Notes under the pieces: model-generated
The model's database searches: none
Seen by the model: only the letters and a program-made list of their open reading frames with translations
Told to the model about the DNA's origin: nothing
DNA from: C00003060 sp964502635
GTDB taxonomy: Bacteria > Desulfobacterota > Desulfobacteria > Desulfobacterales > C00003060
Direction of reading: 5' to 3'
DNA length: 31,831 nt
Assembly: GCA_964502635.1 (NCBI GenBank)
Contig: CAZCXI010000033.1
Coordinates: 1 to 31,831, forward strand
In this document: one piece after another, positions 7,203-16,455 of the stretch
Layout of the letters: every line of letters starts with the position of its first letter
Position numbering within the stretch: position 1 is the stretch's first letter
Translations under genes and position numbers: made by a program

Positions 7203-8132
7203 GTGGAAAAGAAGGTTTTGCTGGCGGTCGACGACAGCGTGCATTCGAAACAGACCGTTCAATACGCGGCCAGGGTTTCCTTGGCCGCAAAGGATGTCGC
7301 CTATACCTTATTAAACGTCGAGGCCTTGATTCCTCGAACCCTTGCTGCTGCGGCCGAAACAGACCCTCAGGTTAGGGCTAAGATCAGCCAACTGGTTCGC
7401 AAGAATACCGAAGCTGCCAGATACGCTGTTGAGGCATTGAAAGACCTCATGGTCCATGAAGGGGTGCCGAAAAGCCGTATCGAAATGGTTACGGAACCCA
7501 TGCAAGTGGGCATGGCCAAGGACATACTGAATCGGGCTGAACAAGGGCCCTATGACGCCATCGTTCTAGCGCGCCGGGCCCTCACGCCGAGCCGAGATTT
7601 CTTCATCGGAACGACGGCTGCCAAGGTCGTGGAACATGCGATCAAGATCCCTGTGTGGATTGTTGCTGGAGAAGATATGTCTATGAAAATGCTGCTGGCG
7701 GTGGATGGATCTGAGAATTTCCTCCGAGATGTTGAGCACCTCATCCATATGGTGGGGGCCCATCCAGACCTCAGGCTTACCTTGTTTCACGTGGCGCCAC
7801 ACTTGAGACACTATTATTCCGTTGATTTTGAAATAGAGAACCCACAGCTTCAACAGGTTCTTGAGCGCGAGAATAAGCGGCTCATGGAAGCGTTTTATGA
7901 AGCGGCTCGCCAGCGGTTTGAGATGGCTGGGCTCAAGAAGAGTCAGATCAAGATCAAGACCAGCACTCGGAGTCATGATGTTTCCACGGCCATCCTCGGC
8001 GAAGCGAAAACAGGACAGTATGGAACAGTGGTGGTTGGCCGACGGGGCGAAAGGGATGCCTTTTTTACGGGACGGATTGCCATGCGCTTAGTTCAGAAGG
8101 TGACCAATCAGACCCTGTGGGTGGTGCCTTGA
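7203..8132 (+). CDS. Tandem universal stress protein (two Usp domains)
   Basis: A 309-residue protein of two UspA folds in series. The first (about 3-155) starts KKVLLAVDDS, and the second (about 160-309) starts MKMLLAVDGSE. The second keeps a recognisable nucleotide-loop pattern (VVGRRGE, then FFTGRIA). The first is more degenerate (VLARRALT). The family responds to starvation and stress and often binds ATP. The GTG start is supported by a G-rich ribosome binding site (GGGGGG) about 5 nt upstream. As the last gene of the signalling cluster it is a likely output gene. Confidence 0.9.
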   Translation: MEKKVLLAVDDSVHSKQTVQYAARVSLAAKDVAYTLLNVEALIPRTLAAAAETDPQVRAKISQLVRKNTEAARYAVEALKDLMVHEGVPKSRIEMVTEPMQVGMAKDILNRAEQGPYDAIVLARRALTPSRDFFIGTTAAKVVEHAIKIPVWIVAGEDMSMKMLLAVDGSENFLRDVEHLIHMVGAHPDLRLTLFHVAPHLRHYYSVDFEIENPQLQQVLERENKRLMEAFYEAARQRFEMAGLKKSQIKIKTSTRSHDVSTAILGEAKTGQYGTVVVGRRGERDAFFTGRIAMRLVQKVTNQTLWVVP

Positions 8133-8430
8133 GCCTGATGTAAACAATTTCAATCCTTGACCGGGCAACGACGGCAGAGATCCCAGAGATTGAGACCACG
8201 CTAAGTCTTTGTATTGACAGTCCAATGGATGCAAATTGCCGTGTATTTCATAGCTTAGAATGGCATTTTTGAGGTCAAAATAGTCCTTTTAAGAGAAGTA
8301 CGCATAGCGATTGCATGGGACTTGTTGTTCAACATGGTCAACTTCGTTTCATGGTTTTCCCAGGGGATCAGTTTCGCTCGCGCATGTTTTTCGTTTGATG
8401 ACGTTGGAATCGCGGTACGGGCATCCCCAA
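8133..8430. other. Convergent intergenic region, nothing recognised
   Basis: This region lies between the stress-protein gene and the end of tgt on the opposite strand. I see no gene, no convincing intrinsic terminator and no repeat here. A TTGACA at about 8213 has no matching -10 box and no gene downstream of it. Confidence 0.6.
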
Positions 8431-9540
8431 TCACCGGTTCCTGTGAGCATAAAAGTCCCTTTTGAAGTGGGCAAATCGCCCCTTGCGAATCGCCTCTCTC
8501 ATCTCGCTCATGAGGGTCATGAAGTAGTGGATATTGTGGATTGTCGTCAAGCGGTGGACGAGGAGTTCTCTTGCCATAAAAAGATGACGCAGATAGGCTC
8601 TTGAGTAATGTGTGCACGTATAGCAAGGACAGCCGGCCTCCACAGGTCTTTCATCGGCCCGATACCGGGCGTTGCAAATATTGAGCGTGCCGGTGCGCAG
8701 GAAAAGCTGCCCGTTTCTCGCATGGCGCGTAGGGATAACACAGTCGAACATGTCGGCACCGAGAGAAACCATCTCTACCAGATCTGCCGGCGCACCCACC
8801 CCCATGACATACCGAGGAAGCGCCTCCGGAAGTAGCGGAAGGGTGAAGGCCGCCACATCCAGCATCGCCTCCTTGGGTTCGCCAACACTCAATCCGCCCA
8901 GGGCATATCCGTCAAAGCCGATACCTATGAGCGCCTTCACACCCTCGGCCCGCAGGTCCTGAAACATGCCTCCTTGAACGATGCCGAACAGGGAGGCACG
9001 GCCCACACCGGCGCTTTCTTTGCAACGCCGGGCCCAGTCGATGCTGAGGGTCAAAGATCTTCGGGCCTCCGTGTGAGTGGCTGGATAGGGGGTGCATTCA
9101 TCCAGGCACATCATGATGTCAGCGCCAAGCGCCTCCTGGATCTCCACAGCCTTCTCGGGGGTCAACAAATGGCTTGACCCATCCAGGTGGGACTGGAAAG
9201 TCACACCCTGCTCGGAAATCTGCCTGAGTTTGGCCAAACTGAAGACCTGATAGCCCCCGCTATCTGTTAGAATAGGACCCTCCCAGTGCATGAACCGGTG
9301 AAGCCCGCCGAGTGTCGATATGATATGATGTCCGGGGCGCAGGTAGAGGTGATAAGTGTTGGCCAATATGATCTGGACCCCAAGCCCGGAAAGGTCCTCG
9401 GGGGTGAGTGATTTGACCGTTGCCTGGGTGCCCACAGGGATGAAAGCCGGGGTGTCCACGCACCCGTGGGTGGTGTGTATTCTGCCAAGTCGAGCGCCGG
9501 TTTCTTGCGATCTGTCGATGATTTCAAAGGAAAAGGCCAT
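8431..9540 (-). CDS. tgt: tRNA-guanine transglycosylase
   Basis: Tgt swaps guanine-34 of GUN-anticodon tRNAs (Asp, Asn, His, Tyr) for the queuosine precursor preQ1. The protein has the family N-terminus (TPAFIPVGT), the substrate-binding GPILTDSGGYQVFSL, and the segment MFDCVIPTRHARNG containing the catalytic Asp. The zinc-binding CPCYTC plus downstream His is also present. The ATG at 9540 (MAFSFEI) fits the family start. An in-frame ATG at 9570 would add ten unusual residues and is less likely. It lies directly downstream of queA on the same strand, which is the next step of the same modification pathway. Confidence 0.95.
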   Translation of the reverse strand: MAFSFEIIDRSQETGARLGRIHTTHGCVDTPAFIPVGTQATVKSLTPEDLSGLGVQIILANTYHLYLRPGHHIISTLGGLHRFMHWEGPILTDSGGYQVFSLAKLRQISEQGVTFQSHLDGSSHLLTPEKAVEIQEALGADIMMCLDECTPYPATHTEARRSLTLSIDWARRCKESAGVGRASLFGIVQGGMFQDLRAEGVKALIGIGFDGYALGGLSVGEPKEAMLDVAAFTLPLLPEALPRYVMGVGAPADLVEMVSLGADMFDCVIPTRHARNGQLFLRTGTLNICNARYRADERPVEAGCPCYTCTHYSRAYLRHLFMARELLVHRLTTIHNIHYFMTLMSEMREAIRKGRFAHFKRDFYAHRNR

Positions 9541-9585
9541 GTTTTTTGGTTTTCCAAACTCATGGGGCATGACGGACTCAATCGG

Positions 9586-10740
9586 CTACCAGATCAACAT
9601 GGCATCCCCGTAACTGTAGAAACGGTATTTCCGTCGGATTGCTTCCTCGTAGGCATCTAGAATGAAATGCCGCCCGGCAAAGGCCGAAACCAGCATGAGT
9701 AACGTGCTCTTGGGAAGGTGAAAATTGGTGATCAGCCCGTGGATCACCTTGTACCGAAAACCGGGATAGATAAAAAGGTCACACCGCCCTGATCCGGGCC
9801 GCACGCGGCCGGTCGTGTCGGCGGCATATTCGAGGACCCGCACAGTCGTTGTACCCACAGCAAGGATACGCCTGCCCGCCTCCTTGGCCGCATTGATGGC
9901 TGAAGCCGTTTCATCTGTGAGCTCATATGTCTCCGGATGGATCTTGTGTTGCCTGATATCTGTGACCCGCACAGGCAGAAATGTCCCGTAGCCCACGTGG
10001 AGTGTGACGGCAGCCACTTCAATGCCTCTGTCATTGAGTTGATGGAGGAGTTGCCGTGAGAAGTGAAGTCCTGCCGTGGGGGCTGCTACGGCCCCGTTTT
10101 TCTTTGCGTAAACCGTTTGGTAGGCCCGGCCATCGTCACAGTCTAGGGGCTGTTGCCCGTTTCTCTTGATGTAGGGGGGAAGGGGAACTTGGCCGATTCT
10201 ATCCAGGAGGGCATTAAAGTCACCCGAAAACTCAAAGGCCATGTCGTACACGCCTTCCGCCGCCCCGAGGACCGTGGCCCGGAGATCCCCGGCAAAGTGA
10301 ATCTTTGATCCCGCCCGCGGGGGCCTCGATGCCTTGACTAGGCACTCACAGACAAGGCTGTCCGTGCTTGATGACGGCCTTGCCTCGCGAATTTTTTCTG
10401 TCTGAGTCATCATCGGCTGTAATGGTTTACCACTCGGACCCCTCAGGGGCGTGACGATCTGTTTTTCTAAGAGCTTGCCTGGATAGTGGAGAAGCAGGAC
10501 CTCCACCCTTCCTCCGGTATCCTTGGTCCCTGTAAGGCGACCCCGGATCACGCGTGTGTCGTTGATCACCAAAAGGTCTGAAGGCTGCAGCAACCGGGGA
10601 AGGTCTGCAAAGGTATAGTGAGAAGTTTTCCGCCCTTCCTTTGCCAGAAGCATTAAGCGGGCTTCATCCCGGCGCCGCACAGGCACCTGGGCGATCAACT
10701 CCGCAGGGAGGGTGTAATCGTAGTCGCTCAGCAAGTACAT
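9586..10740 (-). CDS. queA: tRNA preQ1 ribosyltransferase-isomerase
   Basis: QueA transfers and rearranges the ribosyl group of S-adenosylmethionine onto preQ1-tRNA, giving epoxyqueuosine. The start MYLLSDYDYTLP is typical, as are IAQVPVRRRDEARLML, LLVINDTRVIRGRL, AAPTAGLHFS and TLHVGYGTFLPV. At 384 residues it is longer than usual (around 345-350 for the family). The extra residues lie mainly at about 100-145 (from LRGPSGKPL through ECLVKASRPP). The tgt start lies a few tens of bases downstream, suggesting co-transcription. Confidence 0.95.
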   Translation of the reverse strand: MYLLSDYDYTLPAELIAQVPVRRRDEARLMLLAKEGRKTSHYTFADLPRLLQPSDLLVINDTRVIRGRLTGTKDTGGRVEVLLLHYPGKLLEKQIVTPLRGPSGKPLQPMMTQTEKIREARPSSSTDSLVCECLVKASRPPRAGSKIHFAGDLRATVLGAAEGVYDMAFEFSGDFNALLDRIGQVPLPPYIKRNGQQPLDCDDGRAYQTVYAKKNGAVAAPTAGLHFSRQLLHQLNDRGIEVAAVTLHVGYGTFLPVRVTDIRQHKIHPETYELTDETASAINAAKEAGRRILAVGTTTVRVLEYAADTTGRVRPGSGRCDLFIYPGFRYKVIHGLITNFHLPKSTLLMLVSAFAGRHFILDAYEEAIRRKYRFYSYGDAMLIW

Positions 10741-10795
10741 GAAAACCTCGTGATCGTCAGTGTCCGGACCTGAAAGAATGAAGGCTCATTGCACA

Positions 10796-10981
10796 CTACT
10801 GTTTGCCCAAATAGATCAGGCCAAGCCCTGCCATCATCAGTAGGAATCCCGTGAGCCTGAGCGTTGAATCAGGCAGTTGAACCAGTTTTTCAATCCAGGC
10901 CTTCATCCTGGCAGGCGCGGCAAAGTAAGGAAGCCCTTCCACGATCATCACCATCCCCAGCACGCAGACAAAATATGCCAT
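10796..10981 (-). CDS. DUF2065 small inner-membrane protein
   Basis: A 61-residue membrane protein with two hydrophobic segments (about 2-21 and 40-58) linked by a short basic loop containing PAR and LPDSTLR. This is the pattern of the DUF2065 (YjeT-like) family, whose function is unknown. ATG 10981 has GAGGGA 4 nt upstream. A GTG at 10993 overlaps that ribosome binding site and is unlikely to be the start. It lies 55 bp upstream of queA on the same strand and may share its transcript. Confidence 0.75.
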   Translation of the reverse strand: MAYFVCVLGMVMIVEGLPYFAAPARMKAWIEKLVQLPDSTLRLTGFLLMMAGLGLIYLGKQ

Positions 10982-11132
10982 CTTATCCCTCACAGCCCTT
11001 TTTGGGCATTTGCTTATAGTCTGTCAAAATTTGCTTTGTCAAAAGAAAACCAGGCCCGCTGGCGCCGTTTGCCTTTTTATGTCATATTTGCTAAGGGCAT
11101 CTTTTGAAGGACCGCGCGTCACGGAGGTCGTC

Positions 11133-13100
11133 ATGAAGGGGACACAAATCATCTGGAAGCCGACCAAGGAGTATGTGCGGGGCTCCCATATGAAGGGCTT
11201 TATGGACCAGTGGGGAATTAAGACTCATAAAGCCCTGTATCAAAGATCCATCAATGACATTCAATGGTTCTGGCCTGCCGCCATGGACTACCTGGGCGTC
11301 CAATGGCACCGCAGATACGACACGGTCCTTGACCTGGACGGTTCAAGGGCTTTTGAAAGGGCGCGATGGTTCATAGGAGGAAAGCTGAGCATCGCTTATC
11401 ATTGCCTGGATCGTCACGCCATGGACCCTTTCGCCAAGAACCGTTTGGCCTTTGTGTGGGAGGCCGAGGATGGCACGGTGGAGAAATGGACCTATTCGGA
11501 GCTCTACAGGGCCGCCAACCAGTGTGCCAATGCCCTGAAGACCTTGGGCGTCCAAAAGGGTGTGACCGTTGGGTTCTATATGCCCATGATTCCCGAGCTC
11601 ATTGTGGCTTTCTGGGCCTGTATGAAACTGGGCGCCCCCCTGATCCCCATATTTTCCGGCTTTGGCGCAAAACCCCTGGCCGTGAGACTGGCAGACGCCA
11701 AGGCCGGGGTGCTTCTGACCGCTGATGTGGGTTTTTACAAGGCAAAAGCAATTCCCCTGAAGGCCACGTGTGACGAAGCCGCAAAAGGGGTGCCAAGCCT
11801 GCGGCACATCCTGGTGGTCAGGCGACGAGAAGACGGCAAGATCTCCTGGCAGCCGGGCCGCGACCTATGGTGGCACGACCTGGTGCCCAAGCAATCACCA
11901 GACTTTAAAACAGTGGTCCTTGATGCCGAGGACCTTGCCATGATCCTTTACTCTTCGGGGACCACGGGTAAACCAAAGGGGACACTGCACCGTGTTGCAG
12001 GGGTCTTGGCACAGGTCGTGAAGGAATTGGGCTTTCACTTTGACGTGAAACCTGACTCCAGGTTTTACTGGATCACCAACATCGGGTGGATGATGGGGCC
12101 GTGGCAGGTCATCGGGGTTCAGCATTTTGGGGGGTGCTACCTCATCTATGAAGGCAATCCCTTGTATCCCAATCACGAGCGGGTCCTTGACATGGTCACA
12201 CGTCACGGACTCACGCATCTGGGCCTTTCTCCCACGTATGCCCGGAGCCTTAAAACAAGAGGAGAAGACTGGATAAGAAACTATGACCTTTCATCCTTGA
12301 GGTTTCTCGGTTCCACCGGGGAGCCCTTTGACCAGGAAACCTACATGTGGGTCTTTCAACATCTCGGGCAGGGCCGAATGCCCATCATCAACATCAGTGG
12401 CGGGACGGAAATGTGTGGCTGTCTGGTCTCTCCATCGCCGCTGACACCCCTTAAGCCGTGTTCGGTGGGGATGCACGGGTTGGGTATGGCCATCGGGATC
12501 GCCGATGACGAGGGCAAACTCATCGATGTGGGCAAGGGACACCTGGTTCTGTTGAAACCCGCGCCATCGCTGACCCGGGGGTTTCTTGGCGACTGGCAGC
12601 GGTATATTGATACGTATTTTTCATGGGAGCCTAATCCCGATGTCTGGTACCATGGGGACTACATCAAGCGGGACCAGGACGGCCAACTGACGCTGCACGG
12701 CAGGTCGGACGACACGATCAATGTGGCCGGTGTTCGCACCGGGGCCGGAGAGATTGAGGACGCCCTCATGGACCATGAAGCGGTGCAAGAATCGGCCGTG
12801 ATCGGCGTGCCCGACAAGCTGAAAGGCTCGGCGATCGTCTGTTTTGTGATTCTAAAGAACGGCTATGAGGCGTCTGACAAACTCAGGACGGACATTGCCC
12901 AACATGTGGCCGGGATCATGGGAAAAAATCTTAGGCCCAAGGCGGTTGAGCTGGTGCCCGATCTGCCGAGGACGAGATCCATGAAGATTGTAAGAAGGGC
13001 CATCCAAAGGAAATATTTGGGCGAGGACCCCGGAGATCTTGCTTCCGTCGAAAACCCCGGGGCACTCGACTATATCTCACAAGCGCCTGACACAAACTAA
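11133..13100 (+). CDS. AMP-forming acyl-CoA synthetase (acetyl/acetoacetyl-CoA synthetase group)
   Basis: A 655-residue ANL-superfamily ligase that activates a carboxylic acid with ATP and CoA. The N-terminal lid starts with WKPT and ends in a PAAMDYLGV segment, as in acetyl- and acetoacetyl-CoA synthetases. The P-loop motif is LYSSGTTGKPKGTLH, with SGGTEMCGC, WYHGDYI, and GRSDDTINVAGVRTGAGEIED. The catalytic Lys is in PRTRSMKIVRR. The SGGTE/GLGMAI pattern is closer to acetoacetyl-type enzymes than to classical Acs, which has WWQTETG. The substrate therefore stays open. GGAGGT lies 4 nt before ATG 11133, making this start better than the longer frame from 11010. It is the first gene of a plus-strand run with gatB, mtnA and the radical SAM gene. 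Confidence 0.88.
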   Translation: MKGTQIIWKPTKEYVRGSHMKGFMDQWGIKTHKALYQRSINDIQWFWPAAMDYLGVQWHRRYDTVLDLDGSRAFERARWFIGGKLSIAYHCLDRHAMDPFAKNRLAFVWEAEDGTVEKWTYSELYRAANQCANALKTLGVQKGVTVGFYMPMIPELIVAFWACMKLGAPLIPIFSGFGAKPLAVRLADAKAGVLLTADVGFYKAKAIPLKATCDEAAKGVPSLRHILVVRRREDGKISWQPGRDLWWHDLVPKQSPDFKTVVLDAEDLAMILYSSGTTGKPKGTLHRVAGVLAQVVKELGFHFDVKPDSRFYWITNIGWMMGPWQVIGVQHFGGCYLIYEGNPLYPNHERVLDMVTRHGLTHLGLSPTYARSLKTRGEDWIRNYDLSSLRFLGSTGEPFDQETYMWVFQHLGQGRMPIINISGGTEMCGCLVSPSPLTPLKPCSVGMHGLGMAIGIADDEGKLIDVGKGHLVLLKPAPSLTRGFLGDWQRYIDTYFSWEPNPDVWYHGDYIKRDQDGQLTLHGRSDDTINVAGVRTGAGEIEDALMDHEAVQESAVIGVPDKLKGSAIVCFVILKNGYEASDKLRTDIAQHVAGIMGKNLRPKAVELVPDLPRTRSMKIVRRAIQRKYLGEDPGDLASVENPGALDYISQAPDTN

Positions 13101-13139
13101 TATGTACACAGCTTTGACTTGATAAGAAGGATTCGCAAG

Positions 13140-14573
13140 GTGAACTACGAAGCCGTGATCGGCCTTGAGGTCCATGCGCAGCTCCTGACAAGGACGAAGA
13201 TTTTTTGCCATTGCTCCACGGCATTTGGCGCACCGCCCAATACCCACACCTGTCCTGTCTGTCTGGGTATGCCCGGGGTACTTCCGGTCCTCAATCGCAA
13301 GGTCGTTGACTATACCCTTCGCATGGCCTTGGCCACCCATTGCACCATTGCGTCTGAGAGCCGTTTTGCCCGTAAGAACTACTTCTACCCCGATCTGCCC
13401 AAGGGGTATCAGATATCCCAGTATGAATTACCCATTGCCGAGCACGGGCATATCTTCATCGAGGTTAATGGCGACAAGACAAGGCGTATCGGCATCACCC
13501 GCATCCACATGGAAGAGGACGCTGGAAAGCTGATCCACGATCCCTACCGGCCTGTGAGCGCAGTCGATTTTAACCGCACGGGGGTTCCCCTGATCGAAAT
13601 TGTCAGCGAACCCGACATGCGCACCGCAGCGGAAGCCGGGGCTTATCTGCGGCAGCTCCGCGCGATCCTGCGATACTTGGAAATATGTGACGGCAATATG
13701 GAAGAAGGCAGTTTCAGGTGTGACGCCAATATCTCTGTGCGCCCGGCGGGATCGGGGGCTTTTGGAACCCGGACAGAGCTTAAGAACATGAACTCTTTTA
13801 AGCATGTGGAAAATGCCCTGATTTATGAGATCAAGCGTCAAAAGGCGTGCCTCGAAGACGGCAGGGATGTCGTTCAGGAGACCCGCCTTTGGGATCCGGA
13901 CAAGGCAATCACGGCCCCCATGCGAGGCAAGGAGGAGGCCCATGACTACCGGTATTTTCCGGATCCGGATCTAGTGCCTCTGGTCATTGACAGCCGCTGG
14001 GTTGAGGAGGTCCGCGCAAGCCTTCCCGAACTTCCGGACGCCCGGAAGGCGCGGTTCGTTTCAGACTATGATCTTCCTGCCTACGATGCGGGGTTCCTGA
14101 CAAGTTCTCGCGCCCTGGCAGATTACTTTGAGACGTGCGTCCAGCATTTTCCAGAACCAAAGACGGTGAGCAACTGGGTCATGGGGAGCGTATCAGCCAC
14201 ATTGAAGGCCAAGAACAAGACGATTGAGCAGTCCCCTGTGTCTGCCGAACGTCTGGCTGAATTATTGCGGTTGATCGATTCCGGGGTCATCAGCGGCAAA
14301 ATTGCCAAGACCGTGTTCGAGGAGATGGTCGAAAAGGGCAAGGCCCCTGAGGCAGTCGTCCGGGAAAAGGGCCTGGTTCAGGTTACGGATTCCGACGCCA
14401 TTGCCGAGGTGATCAAAGAGGTCTTGGGCGACCATGCCAAGGAGGTGTCAGACTACAAGGCGGGCAAGACCAGGTTGTTCGGTTTTTTTGTTGGCCAGGT
14501 CATGAAAGCGACCCGGGGCAAGGCAAATCCCAAGATGGTCAATGAGATCCTCAAGGCTATGCTGGAAAGATAG
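13140..14573 (+). CDS. gatB: Aspartyl/glutamyl-tRNA amidotransferase subunit B
   Basis: GatB is the kinase/amidotransferase subunit of GatCAB, which converts Glu-tRNAGln (and Asp-tRNAAsn) to the amide form. Family segments present are YEAVIGLEVHAQL, THTCPVCLGMPG, YFYPDLPKGYQISQYE, RIHMEEDAGK and FNRTGVPLIEIVSEPDM. ELKNMNSF and a C-terminal YqeY-like helical domain complete the protein. The GTG at 13140 with AGAAGGA about 8 nt upstream gives the usual 477 residues. The TTG at 13119 would add seven unconserved residues. The gatC and gatA genes are not in the window. Confidence 0.95.
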   Translation: MNYEAVIGLEVHAQLLTRTKIFCHCSTAFGAPPNTHTCPVCLGMPGVLPVLNRKVVDYTLRMALATHCTIASESRFARKNYFYPDLPKGYQISQYELPIAEHGHIFIEVNGDKTRRIGITRIHMEEDAGKLIHDPYRPVSAVDFNRTGVPLIEIVSEPDMRTAAEAGAYLRQLRAILRYLEICDGNMEEGSFRCDANISVRPAGSGAFGTRTELKNMNSFKHVENALIYEIKRQKACLEDGRDVVQETRLWDPDKAITAPMRGKEEAHDYRYFPDPDLVPLVIDSRWVEEVRASLPELPDARKARFVSDYDLPAYDAGFLTSSRALADYFETCVQHFPEPKTVSNWVMGSVSATLKAKNKTIEQSPVSAERLAELLRLIDSGVISGKIAKTVFEEMVEKGKAPEAVVREKGLVQVTDSDAIAEVIKEVLGDHAKEVSDYKAGKTRLFGFFVGQVMKATRGKANPKMVNEILKAMLER

Positions 14574-14580
14574 TGCCGTG

Positions 14581-15630
14581 ATGGAAACGATTGCCTGGAA
14601 AAACAACCAGGTTGTTATGATCGACCAGCGAAAACTCCCTTTGCAGGAAACGTATGTGGTCTGCAAGGACTATCGCTCAGTCATCCGTGCCATCAAGCAA
14701 CTGGTAATTCGCGGGGCCCCAGCCATTGGTGTGGCAGCGGCCATGGGGGTCGCTCTGGGGGCCCTCAAGATCCGCACCAAGGACAGGCATCGGTTTGAGG
14801 CGAGGCTGAACGCCATATGCCGTGAGATGGCGGCAGCGCGGCCAACGGCCGTCAACCTTGCGTGGGCCGTAAAAAGGATGAAGCGCGTGGCAGCCGAAGC
14901 GGGCCTTCAACCGGTGAGGCCACTTCAGTTGCGCCTGGTGGCAGAGGCAAAAAAACTTCTGGCGGAAGACGTCGCCATCAATCGGGCCATGGGACGCCAC
15001 GGCCAGAGACTGCTCAAGGACGGGGCTCGCGTCTTGACCCACTGCAATGCGGGTGCCCTGGCCACAGGCGGCTACGGGACGGCTCTGGGCGTGGTTCGGT
15101 CTGCCGTGGAAGCGGGAAAGCGTATTGAGGTCCTCGCTGATGAAACCCGTCCGTTTCTTCAGGGAGCACGCCTGACGGCCTGGGAACTCATGGCAGCCGG
15201 CATCCCTGTCACGGTCATCACCGATAACGCGGCGGGCTATTTGATGCAACAGGGCAAAATAGACGCTGTCGTTGTGGGGGCGGACCGCATTGCAGCCAAC
15301 GGGGATGTAGCGAACAAGATCGGCACCTACATGGTCGCCGTCTTGGCCAAGACTCATAAGATACCCTTTTACGTGGCAGCTCCTCTATCTACCATTGACG
15401 CCTCGGTCAGGACGGGAAAAGAAATCCCCATAGAGAAACGGGATGACCAGGAAGTGACGCACTTTAGAGGTAAACGGACAGTGCCTAACGGCGTCAGGGC
15501 CCAAAACCCCGCCTTTGACGTGACCCCTCACCGATATGTATCCGCCATTATCACTGAAAATGGCATTATTACACCCCCCTACAGGGCCAATTTACGACGG
15601 ATTTTGACAGCTGACAAGGCGGGGCGATGA
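14581..15630 (+). CDS. mtnA: S-methyl-5-thioribose-1-phosphate isomerase
   Basis: MtnA isomerises methylthioribose-1-phosphate to methylthioribulose-1-phosphate in methionine salvage. It belongs to the eIF2B-like fold. Diagnostic segments are RGAPAIGVAAAMG, THCNAGALATGGYGTALGV (with the catalytic Cys) and DETRPFLQGARLTAWEL. GADRIAANGDVANKIGTY carries the catalytic Asp. The ATG at 14581 gives 349 residues, the normal length, and follows the gatB stop by 7 bp. A longer start inside gatB is unlikely. Its stop overlaps the next start as ATGA. Other salvage genes are not visible here. Confidence 0.95.
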   Translation: METIAWKNNQVVMIDQRKLPLQETYVVCKDYRSVIRAIKQLVIRGAPAIGVAAAMGVALGALKIRTKDRHRFEARLNAICREMAAARPTAVNLAWAVKRMKRVAAEAGLQPVRPLQLRLVAEAKKLLAEDVAINRAMGRHGQRLLKDGARVLTHCNAGALATGGYGTALGVVRSAVEAGKRIEVLADETRPFLQGARLTAWELMAAGIPVTVITDNAAGYLMQQGKIDAVVVGADRIAANGDVANKIGTYMVAVLAKTHKIPFYVAAPLSTIDASVRTGKEIPIEKRDDQEVTHFRGKRTVPNGVRAQNPAFDVTPHRYVSAIITENGIITPPYRANLRRILTADKAGR

Positions 15631-16355
15631 CACATGAACGGCCTGTGATCAAAGGCTTTGTTGAAACGTCCCCTGTAGATTGGCCCGGGCAGAACTGTGC
15701 CGTGATTGCTCTGCCCTATTGCAACCTCCGATGCCCCTACTGTTACAGCCACCAGCTTGTCCTAAGGCCGGACAGCCTGGAGACCTTGCCACTTGAAAGG
15801 ATCCTCGAACGGCTCGAAGCTCGGAAGGACCGGATAGGCGGCATCTGCATTACAGGCGGAGAGCCCACCATACACAGGGGGCTGCCTGCGTTGCTGGAAA
15901 CAATCCGCGGGGCCGGTCTTGGGACCAAGGTTGACACCAATGGAACGCAACCTGAAATCCTGGAGTATCTTATTGCAAAAGGGCTCGTGGACGCTGTGGC
16001 CATGGACGTCAAGGCCCCCCTGGATGACGCCGCATACGCACGCTGTGCCGGGGTCCTTGTGCCCGTGAGCATCATCAAGAAATCGATTGCGGTGCTTACT
16101 GCGACCGACGTCGCCTGCACGTTTCGATGCACGGTGACACCCACGCTTCTTAGCGAAGACGATATCTATCGCCTGGCCGAAGAGCTTAGAACCATTTGGT
16201 ATGAAAATAGTTTCAGCCCGAACGCAGCGCCATGCCTGACCCTTCAAAATTTCGATCCATCTGATCCCATGGAACCGGCCCTGAAAGGCGTAAAATCTGT
16301 GTCCCATGAGACCCTGGCCCGTATGCAGGATGAAGTGAACCAAATCCTCGGTTGA
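15627..16355 (+). CDS. Radical SAM activase, anaerobic ribonucleotide reductase type
   Basis: A 242-residue radical SAM protein with the iron-sulfur motif CNLRCPYC (Cys32, Cys36, Cys39), GGEPT as the SAM-binding GGE motif, and VDTNGTQP and AMDVKAP strands. The N-terminal pattern (FVETSPVDWPGQ then IALPYCN) is that of NrdG-like activating enzymes, which install a glycyl radical in anaerobic NrdD. nrdD is not in the window, so a different glycyl-radical partner is possible. It is translationally coupled to mtnA (ATGA overlap) and ends 100 bp before the convergent lipoprotein gene. Confidence 0.85.
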   Translation: MTHERPVIKGFVETSPVDWPGQNCAVIALPYCNLRCPYCYSHQLVLRPDSLETLPLERILERLEARKDRIGGICITGGEPTIHRGLPALLETIRGAGLGTKVDTNGTQPEILEYLIAKGLVDAVAMDVKAPLDDAAYARCAGVLVPVSIIKKSIAVLTATDVACTFRCTVTPTLLSEDDIYRLAEELRTIWYENSFSPNAAPCLTLQNFDPSDPMEPALKGVKSVSHETLARMQDEVNQILG

Positions 16356-16455
16356 AACGACAAAGGTCTATCTTCAAACATTGATCAACGCGGGAGATGG
16401 GTTAAGGAGGGATAAAGGGTTAGAACTGACTCAGAAGTTATGAGGTTACTGGAAG

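Noticed and set aside
8255..8626. 123-codon minus-strand frame
   Set aside because: It overlaps the conserved 3' end of tgt in another frame and shows no recognisable domain.
13428..13943. 171-codon minus-strand frame
   Set aside because: It lies entirely inside gatB in an antisense frame and has no family resemblance or ribosome binding site.
14677..15357. 226-codon minus-strand frame
   Set aside because: An antisense shadow of mtnA, a product of G/C-rich codon structure.
15762..16343. 193-codon minus-strand frame
   Set aside because: Antisense to the radical SAM gene, which has clear motifs.
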